A stretch of DNA of 64,000 bases from Basidiobolus meristosporus CBS 931.73 (GCA_002104905.1 MCFE01000182.1:62001-126000); one strand, 5' to 3'. Positions 12,728 through 25,784 are shown, numbered from the stretch's first letter. Numbers and translations: made by a program. Notes: generated by a model not told the origin, from the letters alone.

Positions 12728-13928
12728 TGGTAATGGAAAGTATTCCATCACTATATATCTCAAAACCATTATTGCACTCATTTCTTGATTTTACTTTTGG
12801 CTGTTGTAACACACAAGTGAAAGATCAAGAAATCCCAGCTTTGAAGGACAAATGCTCCAGACCCTGACAAGCAATCCACCCAAGAATATTATGGCATGCA
12901 GAACACTCAGTAGCCAACACATGCTTTCAATTACAGTTCATTTAAAGCAGTACTTGAGGAGTTCAAATGTCCAATTGTCATAAATTGGAGGCCTCTATTG
13001 TTAGGATTACTATGGTGACTTCAGTCACATGTAACGTTTGAGCCAGCCAATCATATCATGTAATATTATTAAGGTGCTGCAATTATGTTCAATCTTCACC
13101 ACTACAAAGTTTTAGCTTTGTATTGTGTATATTGCTTGTACAATTGCCCAAAAACTTTGATCCTTCAGAATTTTCATATATATGACTTTCCCAGCTAAAA
13201 AATAAATTAGAGCCTCTCTTTCCAGAATCTTCACACTATAATTACAAGTTTAAAGGTTATAAGACTTCCCTTGCATCACTTGCACTGCTGAGTATTCTGA
13301 CTTTCATCAGCACTACATCAGCAATGAGACTGCAAAGCTCACAAGAATCCAATCTAAGTTCTACAAGAAAACTACCACTTTTCTGTTGGAAAAGTCCCCT
13401 CTAAGAAACCCCTTTACTCTAAAGACACCCCTTAAGACAACCCTTTAGTCTAAAGATCCCTTCAAGAAGCCCCTTTAGGCACCCCTTTGGTGTAAAGTCC
13501 ACTTTAGAGACCACTCTATGAAGCCCCTTTACTCTAAAGACACCCCTATAGAAAACTCTGTAGGTCTAAAGACCTCTGTAGAGTTTTCTACACCACACCC
13601 CTTCAGGTTAAAGGGTAGCTCTAGTTTATCACATTAGAGAATACTATATCAGAAAGGGAATTGACTTCCAAAAAAGGAAAAGTTACTATAATGGTAAGTA
13701 AGTGCCCAATCAACCAAAGGTCAGAACACTGCTGACAAGTGAGAAACACTGCCTACAGTATATCTTGAGCCTAAGATTGAGGATATTAGTGAAAGTTATA
13801 TCTTCTATTGGTATATCAAATTCCCTCAAAACTATTTCAGTATTAGCATACTGGAGGCTGTTGTATATTGTTAATTAACCTCTACACCGTAGAACAAGCC
13901 CCAAACTAATCACACTACAGCTCAATAG
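12728..13928. mobile_element. Unclassified 1.2-kb insertion in gypsy integrase
   Basis: Gypsy integrase homology breaks at about 12727 (after the GxDxxGS-like segment) and resumes at about 13929 with LPTTRKCN-like codons. The intervening DNA has no supported frame. It contains the repetitive, hairpin-prone tract at 13385-13615. No matching terminal repeats were recognised, so class is unknown. Confidence 0.5.
13385..13615. repeat. Degenerate short tandem repeats with hairpin
   Basis: Variants of CCCCTTTA(G/C)TCTAAAGA(C/T) recur about every 25-35 bases. Near 13552-13591 the sequence AGAAAACTCTGTAGGTC, TAAA, GACCTCTGTAGAGTTTTCT forms an imperfect hairpin. Confidence 0.55.
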
Positions 13929-14815
13929 AAGACTGCCAACTACCAGGAAATGTAACCCTTGGATCCCAGTAGTAATTGACCATACTACTAAAAGGCCAGT
14001 GGCTAAAGCTGTTCCTGTTGCCAGTGAATAAGAAGTTGCAAGTTTCATCTACTAAGAGTTGCTTATGAAGTTTGGATGCCCTGTAGAGATTTTATCCAAT
14101 TGAGGAGCAAGCTTTATGGCAAAGATATTGGAGGCTTACCTGATTATGCAGCAGATCAAACACTTGAAAGCTTTGGCATGTTACCCTGGAACTAATGAAG
14201 CAGTTCAATGGATTATTTGGAAAAATGCTGATCAAATATGCAAAGGGAGCTATCAGTAGATGGGAAGAGTCTATAGACCAAGCACTTTTTGCCTGCAGAG
14301 CTAGAGTGCACAACACCACCCAACAATAGCCATTTTACTCAGTGTATGGATGAGAACCAAGGATTTCAGGAGATCTCACACAACCAAAGCTTACAGATGC
14401 CATAGGAGATGAGGTCAGTCAGCCAAGCAAATACCAGCAGCTGGAGCAAAGAGGTCAAGAGGCACAGGCCACAGAGTCTCAGGGTGCAAAATAGATGAAG
14501 CCAATATTTGATAAGACTATATTGCCAGAAGCATTTACATTTGGGAGCTTTGTATTGCAGAAAGACAACACTTGGAAGAAGTTTGAACCACAATAGACAG
14601 GACCTTCTAAGATGATCAGAGAGTGTCCATTAGCAACTTACCAACTAGTGAACAAACAAGGGAATATCTGGGAAGATTTGGTTCATTGAGACAGACTCAA
14701 GCTTGCAAGACTTGCCAACAATAATGAATCCCTTTGCTTTAGCACCTGACAAATTCTGATTAAACAAGTACTCTACCAGCAATACCTGCTGGCTGCTGAT
14801 TCTTATCAGTCTGAG

Positions 14816-16260
14816 TTTGCTGCCCATCTTACGGTATCAGAGCAATAATCTGATGGTAGTCTCACTGGTATCTGGGCCTATATCACCATCCAACCTGGAT
14901 AACTACCTGTATCCATTGCTGGATGAATCTTGTATGCTTTCCAGCAGGATAATAGTCAATGGCCATCATGTAAAAGCTCATATTAATATCTGCATTGGAG
15001 ATACCCAGCCATCAGTAAGATAGCAGGTTTTTCTGGGCACAATGGATGGTACTGCTGTTGAATGTGTGAGATCCATGGGATGTGTTCCATAACTCACACA
15101 CATTATTATTACACAAACACCAGCACTAAGAGCATCATCTTTCTACAGAGAGAATGTACAGAAGTCAGCATGCAATTGCAGCATAGCTGGCAAGCTATAA
15201 GCCATTGGCTGGAATATGGAGTCAGTTGGAAACCAGAGACACTTAAGATAGAGGGTATCTGCTGGAGCAAAAGCGTTCTACTTGTAGCAATGCATTTGCT
15301 CCTCAACCATATCCCTATACTGATGACTAAGTTGTACATGGGGCACTTCAACCATTGGGAGTCATATGTGGACATTTTAGGAATATTTATCCAGAAGCAG
15401 ATCATCAATGCCAACTTGATGCACCCACAGGTATTGTGCAAGGAGTTTGTGGCAGGATCTGAGTGGCTATACCACAAACATAAAGCTGTACACATAGATC
15501 TCTGCCACTACTGTACTCATTCTCTACTTGATCTTGCACAGTGTGTGCAGAATGCTGGGCCTTGCTTCACCTTCTAGGAGTTTCCTATGGAGCAGATGTG
15601 TGGGGAGATAGGAAGGCAAGTCAAGTTGCAGGTGCTACCATATCCCAATCACATCAAGAATATTACCTTCAAGTCCATCATGGATGTGATGAGTTGGCAT
15701 ATGGAGGACAGCCAGGAAGAGTTGGAAAATACTGAGAACAGATGTGCACATAGAGACACCAATGCCAATGGCATAAAGAAGCTAAGCAGCCCTAATGCTT
15801 GAGTAATCAGTTAGGTAATACAAAGTTGGGTTGGGTGCAACAAGAAACTAATATTGATCAGGAAAACTCTACCAAGGTACGCCGTATTTCTCAGGGTCAC
15901 AAGCCAACTTCTACACCATTCACTACAGAATTCACACAAACAAGAGCTAGAGTGCACTTATAAGGGGGGCTAGAATCCAGCAGGGTGAAGGAATATATAG
16001 GCTGAATACCAAAAGGTTCTTTGAGGATATTCAGGAGTTATTCATGGCAGAAGTGGCAACAACCAAGCATATGTATGCAAGATGTATATGATACCAGCAA
16101 TACACTGTATATAGGAACTTTGCAAGTATCACACTAAAAAGCCATAAAGTTGAGGTGATAAAAGTATTTCAATTGCAGCAGGTGTGCGTACTTGTAGCAG
16201 TTAGTAAGCAGGAGGTTATAGTTCTTTTTGATTCATACTATATGTGGAATACCCAAGGTA
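14816..16260 (+). pseudogene. Relic of an unidentified transposase family (copy 2, fullest)
   Basis: Frames at 15062-15577 and 15587-15802 read consecutively: TKLYMGHF..., then GPCFTF, a stop, and EFPMEQMCGEIGRQVK. Further fragments continue to about 16260 (GARIQQGEGIYRLN, RFFEDIQEL). The pattern GPC..F.(E)FPME..CG followed by a basic patch resembles the C-terminal half of large fungal transposases (Tnp2- or KDZ-like), but this is recalled resemblance only. Several stops show it is dead. Copies 1 and 3 lie at 9447-9990 and 18240-18985 on the minus strand. Confidence 0.45.
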
Positions 16261-17423
16261 GTAGTGGGTAAGTAAACCAAGAGGGGCAATTCTACAGTGG
16301 AACATATGAATTGCACAAGGCAAGGTAGAAATAGGAAATACCATTGGTAAAATGGTACTGTAGCATTATTCAGAACTAGCTGTAGGCTGCCATACTGCCA
16401 TTATAGTGCCATCAGAGTCTTGCTGTGAGGCTGTTGAAATACCTTTGAGATTTATGCCATATAAGGCACCTTGATGTCCTGGCTGGTTGGATCCATTTAA
16501 AATAGCTGTAGAGTGCAATAGGACCACAACAATGCCATGCAATTATTGTCACAGCACCAATCAAATCCCATCAAGTTTTATAGCTTTATTTGGCAGTAAA
16601 ATTAGCAATTTACCATCATGATCCTGTCATAAGATTGTAAGGGTGGTCACTAATTCTAAGCCACTGGTATTACAACGGTCTCTAAACAGGATCCTGACGG
16701 CTGATCTGGATTGGATCCACCTGTGGGATCAAATTATTTTTCATAGGAATATGAATGAATCTGTAGAGAGCAATGATGAAAAGTGGGCACATATATGAGG
16801 CTCCAAGAAGTATAGCACATCATTACCTCAAGGATGGCATGCCATTGGAGCACCAGGAATGCTAGGCTAAGCAGAATATGCTTGGCATATTTCATGAGCA
16901 TTTTCCTGTATTCAAGTGAGCAAATAGATTTTGGGCTAGCACTGCTATACTGAGAAAGTATCTTGGGTATAGGGGAAACTATCAGATACAGCGCAACAAT
17001 GGTGCTATAGCTAAACCCAGCAGCTTCTTCAAGAGCTTGTCAAAAGCAGGCCCAAAAGATTTAAACAAGTGGCATAGAAGCATTGGCCAAGTAGAAGAGT
17101 GCCTGTAGGGGACAAGCAGGCAGAGATAGATGCCTTAATGCAGCATTTAACATGGAAAGTATGTAATTTGTTACAACAAGCACACAGTCACAGAAGCAGT
17201 AAAGGACCTGGCTATGATAAAATCAGTGGCCTTTTGGGAGCATGTCAAGAGCTGGTTGCAAGCTTCAAACAAGCTGCTTAGAAGCATCTGGCTGCCAGAG
17301 AGTGCCACCAAGTGACAAGCAGGCAAAAAATGGAAGCACCAGTGCAGCATTGGTCAAAGAGAAAAAGGAGTACAAAAAAAAGCACTCAGTCAAGGTAGCA
17401 GTGATAGACTTTGCTGTGATTGC
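16261..17423. other. AT-rich region, no gene supported; short internal duplication
   Basis: Small frames at 17099-17281 and 17242-17460 are probably chance. Two segments near 17080-17160 and 17280-17360 resemble each other (AGAGTGCC, GACAAGCAGGCA, GCAGCATT), indicating a roughly 200-bp spaced degenerate duplication. Nothing else is recognised. Confidence 0.4.
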
Positions 17424-17612
17424 TGAAATATTGGACTATCTGGTATCATTCAGCAGCTAAATACTTACTTGGCAACTCTGGACTAGTCTTGGTCACTGTA
17501 GGAATAACTTGCAACTCTAATTTTGCCACTTTCTCTCAGATCTATGACCCTATGTATATTCCCATAGAGAACATATCAATGTAGCACTTTTACCAAACAT
17601 TATGTACTTGTT
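17424..17612 (+). repeat. LTR fragment, copia family A
   Basis: Begins TGCTGAAATATTGGACTATC and follows the first roughly 190 bases of the LTR at 2282-2650 (CATTCAGCAGCTAAA, GACTAGTCTTGG, ACCAAACATTATGTAC). It is truncated at its 3' end. Confidence 0.75.
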
Positions 17613-18239
17613 TAGAAATCATGCTCAACAAGTTGCACATGAGTAATGCAAGAGCTTATTGCATACACTGGCAGATGAGGTGCTAGATCTTGCAGTGCTG
17701 GCTAAAGGCCAAGGCATTTTGAAATCATTGTATAAACAGAGGCATAATGCCTGAGGGTTCCCACCATAGTCATGGAACAAGGGCTTTGTAGCAGAAATAT
17801 TTACTGTACTGTGGGCTTTAATGGACTTATAAAGTGTGAATTTGGGCTTAAAACTAGTGTGGGGTATTAGCACATGGAAGTAAGAGCATTAGTGGAGGCA
17901 GGAAGTCAGGTGTGTGAAATAGAGATATTTGCTAATTTATGTACAAAAATGTAAGAATTGGTTCAGTGTCAGGATATTAAAGTGAGAGAACTGGCAGAGA
18001 GCCAAACTATAGCCACAAATGTATTGTTATGATGAAAGCCTTGACCAAGTCTTTGTAAAGTCTGGGATAAAATTATAGCTTGATGGTCTGGGCACAGTGT
18101 CTGGATGGTATCAATATCATTTAGTCACAGGATTTTGATTTTGTGGTAGCTTTCGATGGTATCTTCTTAATCTTTCTTAGAGATGAAACTCTGAAAAGAT
18201 GAAGCAAGGTCTAACATTCCCCACACTAAGCAGGATAGA
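17613..18239. other. AT-rich spacer, nothing recognised
   Basis: Only short chance frames; no repeat match noted within the window. Confidence 0.35.
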
Positions 18240-18985
18240 GTAGAGAATGAATGCAATTGTGGCAGAGATCTGCACACTCAGCTTTATGCATGTAGTATAA
18301 CTGCACAGATCTGAACACAAACTCCTTGCATAAAAGCTGTATATGCCTCAGGTTTTCATTGTTGATCTGCTTCTATATTACTACTCCTATAATGTCAGCA
18401 AATGACTCCCAGTGCTTCCTATGCTCTGGGTGAAAAACGCTTTGAAAGGCCACTTGAATAAATACATATTCAGTTCTTCCAGTTCTTGCATTTGTAGTAT
18501 TTTATATGAGTATGTGTACTTATAGGTGCTTGTGGGGAATACTTCAGATGGGAGATTTTCTGTTGTTCCTTACCAACTCTTTCAGGTATCTGTGTCATCC
18601 AAAGGGCAGATTTGCTTGAAATGCACCACATATGATTTGGTCACTAGAGTAGGTATACTACTGAATAGTAAATGAGTTGCTCCCTGTGCAAAGCTTTTGC
18701 TCCAACAGATTCCCATTACCTCTAACATCTCCAGTTCAAATTAACTCCATATTCTGGCCAATGGCTTATAGCTTGCCAGCCTACTGCAAATCCATGCTGA
18801 CTCGTGTATGAGAAGGCAATATTCTTAGTGTTAGTGTTTGAATAATGATAACATATGTGGATTATGGAGGAAGTCCTCAGGATTGCAAAAATTTGACAGC
18901 AATACCATCCATTGTTTCCAGAGACACCAGATATGTTGCTAATAGCTGGGGTCTCTCCAATGCATATAACGGTATGCACTTTGAC
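18240..18985 (-). pseudogene. Relic of an unidentified transposase family (copy 3)
   Basis: Minus-strand reading from about 18980 gives ICIGETPAISNISG, GNNGWYCC and WQAISHWPEYGVN. These parallel plus-strand ICIGDTQPS and WQAISHWLEYGVS at 14990-15230. The order of blocks is the same as in copy 2, so this is the same element in inverse orientation with many stops. Confidence 0.45.
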
Positions 18986-19103
18986 ATGATGGTAACTTAT
19001 ACTTCACAGCAGTTATAAGACTTCAAAACTTTCTTTAGATGCAGTATTACTTCTATATACTTGGAGAGTGAGCTATGATCTACTCCTGTGGTGGTGGATT
19101 CTG

Positions 19104-20308
19104 TCAAAAAGATTTGTAATTCCACCTAAATATTCACCTAACTTAGTCACCTACAGCATTACCTTCAAGTCCTAGGGAGTACTGACCAAATTCCTAGATG
19201 GGACTTATTCAGAATATTTTCACCAAAATGTCAGTTACCCAGAACATAAAAATCAAACTTGGGACTTGGTCAAGCTACCAATCAACCAAAAATCAATTGG
19301 ATGCAGATGGGTCTTTATGCCAAACACAAGGCTGATGGCACAATTGAAAAATACAAAGCAAGACTTGTAGCCAAATGATACTCTCTAACAAAAGGACTTG
19401 ATTATAATGAGACCTTTGCACTGGTAGCAAAGTTTAATTTTATAAGATTGATATTGGCTATTGCAGCTAAATATATTTTTTACAAATCAAATGAATGTAA
19501 AGCTGCATTTTTGAATGAAGAACTAGACAAGGATGTGTATACAGACCATCCTGATGGAGTTGCTGACCAAGATAACCCCATTTAGTCTGCAAGCTAAAAA
19601 AAATCTCTATATGGTCTCCAACAACCACCAAGAGCCTAGAGTTGTAAGATAGATTCCTATATGAAATCTTTGAGTTTCAAAAGGAGTGATGTTGACTATA
19701 GTATATACTATAGGCTAGATAGAGCAAAACTAGCTCTAGTAGCTCTATATGTGGATGATCTTATTATAGCTACCAATAATTTAGCAATATTGGAAGACAC
19801 CAAATCCAGTCTATCAGAAGATTGCAAGATGTCTGATCTAGGAGAACTCAGTTACTACTTAGGGATAAAGTTCTCCATAGACAGAAGTACCCAGACTATC
19901 ACCCTAAGCCAGTCCAAGTATACTCAAGATATACTAAAGAAGTACTAAATGGAAAAGTGTAAACCGGCAGATACCCCAATGGAGACAACCCTTAACTTGG
20001 TCAAAACTCAACCAAATCAAAGAGCTTGGTGCCATTTGCAAGCCCTGACTTTCTTTATCAATATATGACTGGCAGCTGATGTATACCATACCTGGAGCAC
20101 ATACAGATATCTCATATTCAGTGGGAGTTGTCAGCCAACACAATCAGAACTATGGATCTGACTATGTTGCAGCAGTTAAGCAGATTTTTAGATATGTGAA
20201 AGGAACTGCAGATATCTGCTTAAGATACATCTACAAGGACTCAGAACAGTATCTTGTGAGATACTCTGATGCTGATTGGGGACAAAGTTTGGAAGACAGA
20301 AAATCTGC
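19104..20308 (+). pseudogene. Copia family B, deleted copy: LTR piece joined to RT
   Basis: Bases 19104-19248 match the family B LTR (TTCCACCTAAATATTCACC). They pass directly into the RT coding segment from NQTWDLVKLPIN onward, skipping gag, protease and integrase. RT motifs YVDDLIIA (near 19750) and LGELSYYLGIKFS are readable, but stops and small shifts abound. The copy is cut at 20308 by repeat R. It is an internally deleted, dead copy. Confidence 0.8.
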
Positions 20309-21642
20309 TGTGGTGGTGTATAAGTCCAAAGGGCAAAATATGGCCAACACTTCTCAAGTGTGAATGTGTGTGGGGTGTTCACTGGGTGCAATAACCTCTG
20401 GCAAAAGCTTGCTAGGAACACTGGGTATCTTGTCTAATCTAATGTGAAGGGGGATAAAGCCTCAAGCTTGTCAAGGGAAAACTATTGAGCTACAATCCCC
20501 AACTTGGTTGGCGTTGTGGTGGTGTAGAGGTACTCCTGGGAGAAGCTACACAACTCAAGGTGTGTGAGGTGTCTGATGAGTGCAATAACCTCTGTGCCTA
20601 AACTGCTGGTGTCTTTGCCAATATGTCACTATGGTAAAGCTCCTGCTTCTCTAGCTTCCTAGGTGCTCCAAGTGTCTCCAAAGACCTCTGTGTGTCTTGT
20701 GCACTGCCCTGAAAAGCTCCTTGATGGCAGGTCTGAGATGTACTGTTGAAGGCAGGTGCAGTGATTAACTGCTAATCAATAAGGTAGAAGTGTTACTGAT
20801 AGAAGGGATGATTTATTGATGAGGGATTGCTTTCCCTTAAATACTTTTCCTGATTGCCAAGTGATTACTAATGACAAGGTTCTAGAAGATTCTAGGTATC
20901 AGTGGAATTCTTGATGACATCACTATGAGCTAAAAGTATGCCAAGAATGTCCTGGAAGGTTCTAAAAGGCATAGCACATTCAACCATTCAGGAATCAGTA
21001 GTCCGAAACATGTACAACATAGAAATACCATATATGGTATTGAAATGGTAGGGATGGTAACACAAACCTAGTTCATGTGTCACAGGTACTGATGCAGGTA
21101 CTTGCCTTATGTAGATACATATACTGATCACAAAGCTGAATAACATCTGGGATAACTAATGCTAATAACTAATTAGGGTAAACATCATATGGGGATAATA
21201 CTGATAATATGGGCAAAAGAAGAATGGGATAATACTAATAAGATAAAATATGGATAAGTATATCATAATGACTATATGAATAAACTTGTCTGTGGGAGGT
21301 ATGTTTACCCTACCACAGTGTCTTAACAAAAATTTATAATGGCTGCAATGTCCCTTGAGATGGCAATGTACTAAAGCTTCCAAAGTCAAAGCAACTGTAA
21401 ACTCCACCATCAGGGACTTGATAAGAATGTAGCTTTAACCAATAGTTACAAGGACTGAAAAGTATCTTAACCTCTACAAGAGCAAACTTGGGAAAACAAT
21501 CAAATATAATAGGATATACCTACTCTGAATATTCCTCACAAGTAGTGCCTCCAAGGTCAGTTGGCTATCAGCGCAGTTCTCTGGGAGTATTGTCAGGTCT
21601 GAGTCAGAAAGTAGGGGTAATAGGCAGCAGTGATCTCACTAA
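20309..21642 (+). repeat. Repeat R, outer copy split by an inner copy
   Basis: 20309-20514 and 21318-21642 are the two halves of one R copy. They match 11295 onward (GGTTGGC on the left, TCTTAACAAAA on the right). A second R copy sits between them at 20515-21317. The outer copy ends abruptly at the start of the next copia fragment. Confidence 0.7.
20515..21317 (+). repeat. Repeat R, inner 803-bp copy
   Basis: Runs from TGTGGTGGTGTAGAGG to TTTACCCTACCACA; the ends TGTGGT/ACCACA are inverted. It lies inside an older R copy. Its 3' half closely resembles 23353-24120 (AATAAACTTGTCTGTGGGAGG). Confidence 0.75.
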
Positions 21643-24600
21643 AGGCAAATAGCCAATTCAATGCTCAAGAGCAAAAACAGCAAAGAATGCCTGGAAGGTA
21701 TTAGAAGACACTTACCAGTCATGTTCAGTTGCTAATAGAATGTATCTTAGACAAGAATTCTTTACTACAAAGATGCTGGCAGGAGAAGAAATGAGAAATC
21801 TAATTATAAGAATTACCCTGCTGGTGGATGAGATGGAATTGGTGGGCATAACAACTACTGATGAGGATGTGATAGTAACCATACTGAATAGCCTAACAGA
21901 CATGTTTCAGGGCCTTGTATCCACCCTGGGGTCCAGAACTGAAGATTTGACCTTAAATTACTTATAAATATGCATGGCTCCTGGATGAAGAATTATGAAA
22001 ATCAAGCACCAATAAGAAGGAAGAAGAGAAAGTTTTAAAAAGCAGTGATAACCAACAAAGGAGATACCCAAGACCTTACAAAGGCAACAGTAACCTGTTT
22101 TGCAACTACTACAAAAGGAAAGGACACACATCAAACTGGTGTCTTAAACAGAGAGATAGTCAGCAAAAAAAGCCTGAATATGGAAATACTGCAACAACTG
22201 AAGATAGACTATTCATATATACACTAATTATAACCACAAACAAGGATTCTCTGGTATGATACATTGACTCTGGAGCATCTTAGCACTTTACACACCAAAA
22301 AGAGATTTTACCCAATACCAAGAAAATCCAATTAAGAAGTTTTCATGGGTGACAATAGAACACTTGATTCAGTGGGAGAATGATCTATCTGATTTACCTT
22401 AGAAGCAGTGAAGGAAGCCATACACTGACCTTAAAGAAGTACTCAATGTACCAGAAACAGCCAAGAACCTACTATCTGTAAGCAAGGCCACTACAGAAGG
22501 ACTTAGTTTCAGCTTTGACAATTCTGAATTCAAGATGACTGATAAATTGATGACCATATTGCTTTGGGAATCAGAGATTGGAATCTATACAAGCTGGCTT
22601 ATATTTCACCATATCTGGAAGCCAACATAAGTAACTTAAATGAAAAGACACCTATGCTTTAGCACAGAAGAATTGGGCACATCAGTTTTGATTATTTGCA
22701 CAAAATGATCAATGATTGGCTAATTTCTAGAGTAAATATTGATCCCCCAGCTGATTGGGAGCAGTGTGAAGCCTGCATATACGGTCAACAAGCCAGACAA
22801 CCATTCAAGAGCTCTGGGTTAATCAATACTGAGAAAAAATCATATCTAATTCACTCAGATCTGTGTAGACTTAAGCAAAATATATCCTAGGCAGAATGAG
22901 ATATTTAATCACTTTTACTGATGATTATACAAGATACATATGGGTATACTTCATGGAGAGAAAGGAAAAAGCTCTGTCTAAGTTCAGGGAGTTTAATGCC
23001 ATGGTGAAGAGTGCAACTGGTGAAAAAATCAAGAAAATACACTCTGACAATGGTGGAGAATTATACCTCAAAACTCTTCATCCACTTCTGTAAAATTCAT
23101 GGCATAAAGCAAGAGACTACTGTACCATACTCCCCACAGCAAAATGGAGTAGCAGAACAAGCTAACAGATCAATAATTGATATGGCAAGATCTATGATCC
23201 ATGATCAAAAATTATCCTATGATTTTTGGGCGGAATCAGTTGCCACAGCTGTATACCTTAAAAACAGGAGTTTTCACAGAATACTTTTTGATTCTACTCC
23301 ATTTGAAGCATGGAATGGTTATAGACCAAGTGCAGAGCATCCAAGAATATAAGGGTGTATAAGTGTGAGGTGTTGGATGGGTGCAATAACCTCTTTGTCT
23401 AAACTGCTGATGTCTTTGTCAATATGTCACTATGGTAAAAGCTCCTACTTCTCTAGCTTCCTAGATGCTCCAAGTGTCTTCAGAGACCTCTGTGTGTCTT
23501 GTGCACTGCCCTGAAATGCTCCTTGATGGCAAGTCTGAGGTGTAACTGTTAAAGGTAGGTGCAGTGATCAACTGCTAATCAATAAGGGGAAAGTGTTACT
23601 GATAGAGGGGATGATTTATTGATGAGGGATTGCTTTCCCTTAAATACTTTTCCTGACTGCCAAGTGATTACTAATGACAAGGTTTTAGAAGATTCCAGGC
23701 ATCAGTGGAATTCTTGATGGCATCACTATGAGCTAAAAATATGCCAAGAATGTCCTGGAAGGTTTTAAATGGCACAGCACATTCAACCATTCAGGAATCA
23801 GCATTCTGAAGCCTATGCAACATAGAAATACCATATATGGTATTGAAATAGTAGGGATGGTAACACAGACCTAGGTCATGTGTCATGGGTACCAACATGG
23901 GTACTTACCTTATGTGGATACATATACTGATCACAAAGCTGAATAACATCTGGGATAACTAATGCTAATAACTAATCAGGGTAAACATCATTTGGGGATA
24001 ATACTAATAATATTGGCAAAAGAAGAATGGGATAATGCTGATAAGATAAAATATGGATAAGTATATCATAATGGCTATATGAATAAACTTGTCTGTGGGA
24101 GGTATGTTTACCCTACCACACTGGATATCCAACCAGAAAAGAAATAGCCCAAATTACTATATCAATGAGGGGGCAAACTTAGCCTAAGCCTATTTAGTCC
24201 ATATAGATGAGCCCCAGACTGTAAAATAGGCCCTATATAGCCCTCAGACAATGTCTTGGAGATCTGCAATGACTGAGGAATATCAGGCTCTGATGGAAAA
24301 TCAAGCTAGGGACTTAGTCAAACAACTAATCAACCAAAAATCAATAGGATGCAGATTGGTCTTCATGACAAGATACAAGGCTGATGGTACAGTTGAAAGA
24401 TACCAAGTAAGACTTGTGGCCAAAAAATACTCTCAAGTAAAAGGACCTGACTATACTGAGACTATTGCACCAGTAGCCAAGTTTAATTGGTCAGATTGAT
24501 ATTGGTTATTGCAGCCAAATATAATCTTTTATACATCAAATGAATATAAAAGCTGCATCATAGCATGGAGAACTTGATGAGGACGTGTGTATGGACCAGC

Positions 24601-25784
24601 CTGATGGGCTTGCTGACCAAGATAACCCACATTTGGACTGCAAGCTTAAAAAATCTCTCTATGGCCACAAGTAATCATCAAGTGCCTGGAATCTCAGGAT
24701 AGATTCTTGTTTGGGATCCTTGAGATTCAAAAGGAGTAATGCTAACCACAGTACATACTATAAGCCAGATAGAGCAAATCCAGCTCTATTAGCTCTATGT
24801 GTGGATGATCTTATTATAGCTGCCAATAACCTAGCATCATTGGAAGAGACTAAATTTGGCCAATCTATAGAGTTCAAGATGTCCAATCTAGGAGAACTTG
24901 GTTACTACTTAGGGATTAGGTTCTCTGTAGACAGAAGTACCTAGACTATTACCCAAGCCAACTCAAGTATATTCAAGATATCCTAAGGAAGTACCACATA
25001 GCAGACTATAAACTGGCAGCTACCCTAATGGAGACAAACCTTAACTTGGTCAAAGCTCAGTCAAATCAAGAGAGCTTGATGCTATCTGATAGCCCTGACT
25101 TTCCTTATCAATATATGGTTGGCAGCGGATGTCTATCATGCTAGGAGCATGTACAGATATCTCACATTCAGTGGGAGTTGTCAGCCAATATAATCAGAAC
25201 TATGGATCTGATCATATTGCAGCAGTTAAGCAGATTTTTAGATATGTGAAAGAAACTGCTGATACCTACTTAAGAGACATTTTTAAGGACTCAGAACAGG
25301 ATCTTGTGGGATACCCTGATGCTGATTGAGGACAACACTTGGAAGACAGAAGATCCACCATAGGATACACCTTTCTTTACTCTAAAGGAGCAATTTCTTG
25401 GAGCTCAAGAAAGCAACCAACTGTAGCACTTTCTACCTCAGAGGTAGAGTTTATGGCAGCCTATGAAGCTATAACAGAAGCAATGTGATTAAGAATGCTT
25501 TTTACAGATTTAGGCCTATATCAAAAATGCCCATAACTTTATTTCAGGATATTCAAGGATGTATTCAATTAGGTAGAAATCCAGCATCTAATACTAGCAC
25601 TAAGCACATAGATATTAGACATCAGTTCATACATGATGCTATGGAGAGTAACTTAGTTAGATTAGCTTACTGTAATTCAGATGAAATGATTGCAGACATA
25701 TATACCAAACCATTAGCAAGCAACAAGTCTGAATATCAGGTCAAAATTAGGACTGGTCTATATGAACAGTTAGCTGAGTGCAAG
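21643..25784 (+). pseudogene. Copia family B, second copy, 5'-truncated and broken
   Basis: Starts within gag (AKNAWKVLEDTYQSC) and continues through the zinc-knuckle and protease region, integrase (SDNGGE near 23043, then PQQNGVAEQANRS), RT (VDDLIIAANN near 24805) and RNase H (TKHIDIRHQFI near 25600). Stops and shifts are frequent. About 0.4 kb between the integrase end and RT is replaced by repeat R (23353-24120). Its 3' LTR follows at 25785. Confidence 0.85.
23353..24120 (+). repeat. Repeat R, copy inside copia integrase/RT junction
   Basis: Starts near GGTGTATAAGTGTGAGG (the first bases of R are missing) and ends CTACCACA. Flanking copia homology stops after SAEHPRI and resumes at NYYINEGAN, so insertion was accompanied by deletion of target DNA. 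Confidence 0.7.

Larger units (their letters stand above)
10010..14720 (+). pseudogene. Decayed Ty3/gypsy Pol, interrupted by two insertions
   Basis: Three blocks align in order with the intact gypsy Pol at 4887-9020. Block 10010-11294 matches the protease/RT linker, RT and RNase H (MAVLQEDSS to VKTDHA). Block 12350-12727 matches the end of RNase H and the integrase zinc region ([12 protein letters not shown]). Block 13929-14720 matches the integrase core through the GPY/F region ([31 protein letters not shown]). Many stops and frameshifts occur (for example TAG for the Q codon in PFYSVYG). Gag and clear LTRs were not found. It is older than the intact copy and lies in the opposite orientation. 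Confidence 0.85.

Noticed and set aside
15109-15495. 128-codon minus-strand frame
   Set aside because: Antisense to the transposase relic frame at 15062-15577, which carries the shared family motifs.
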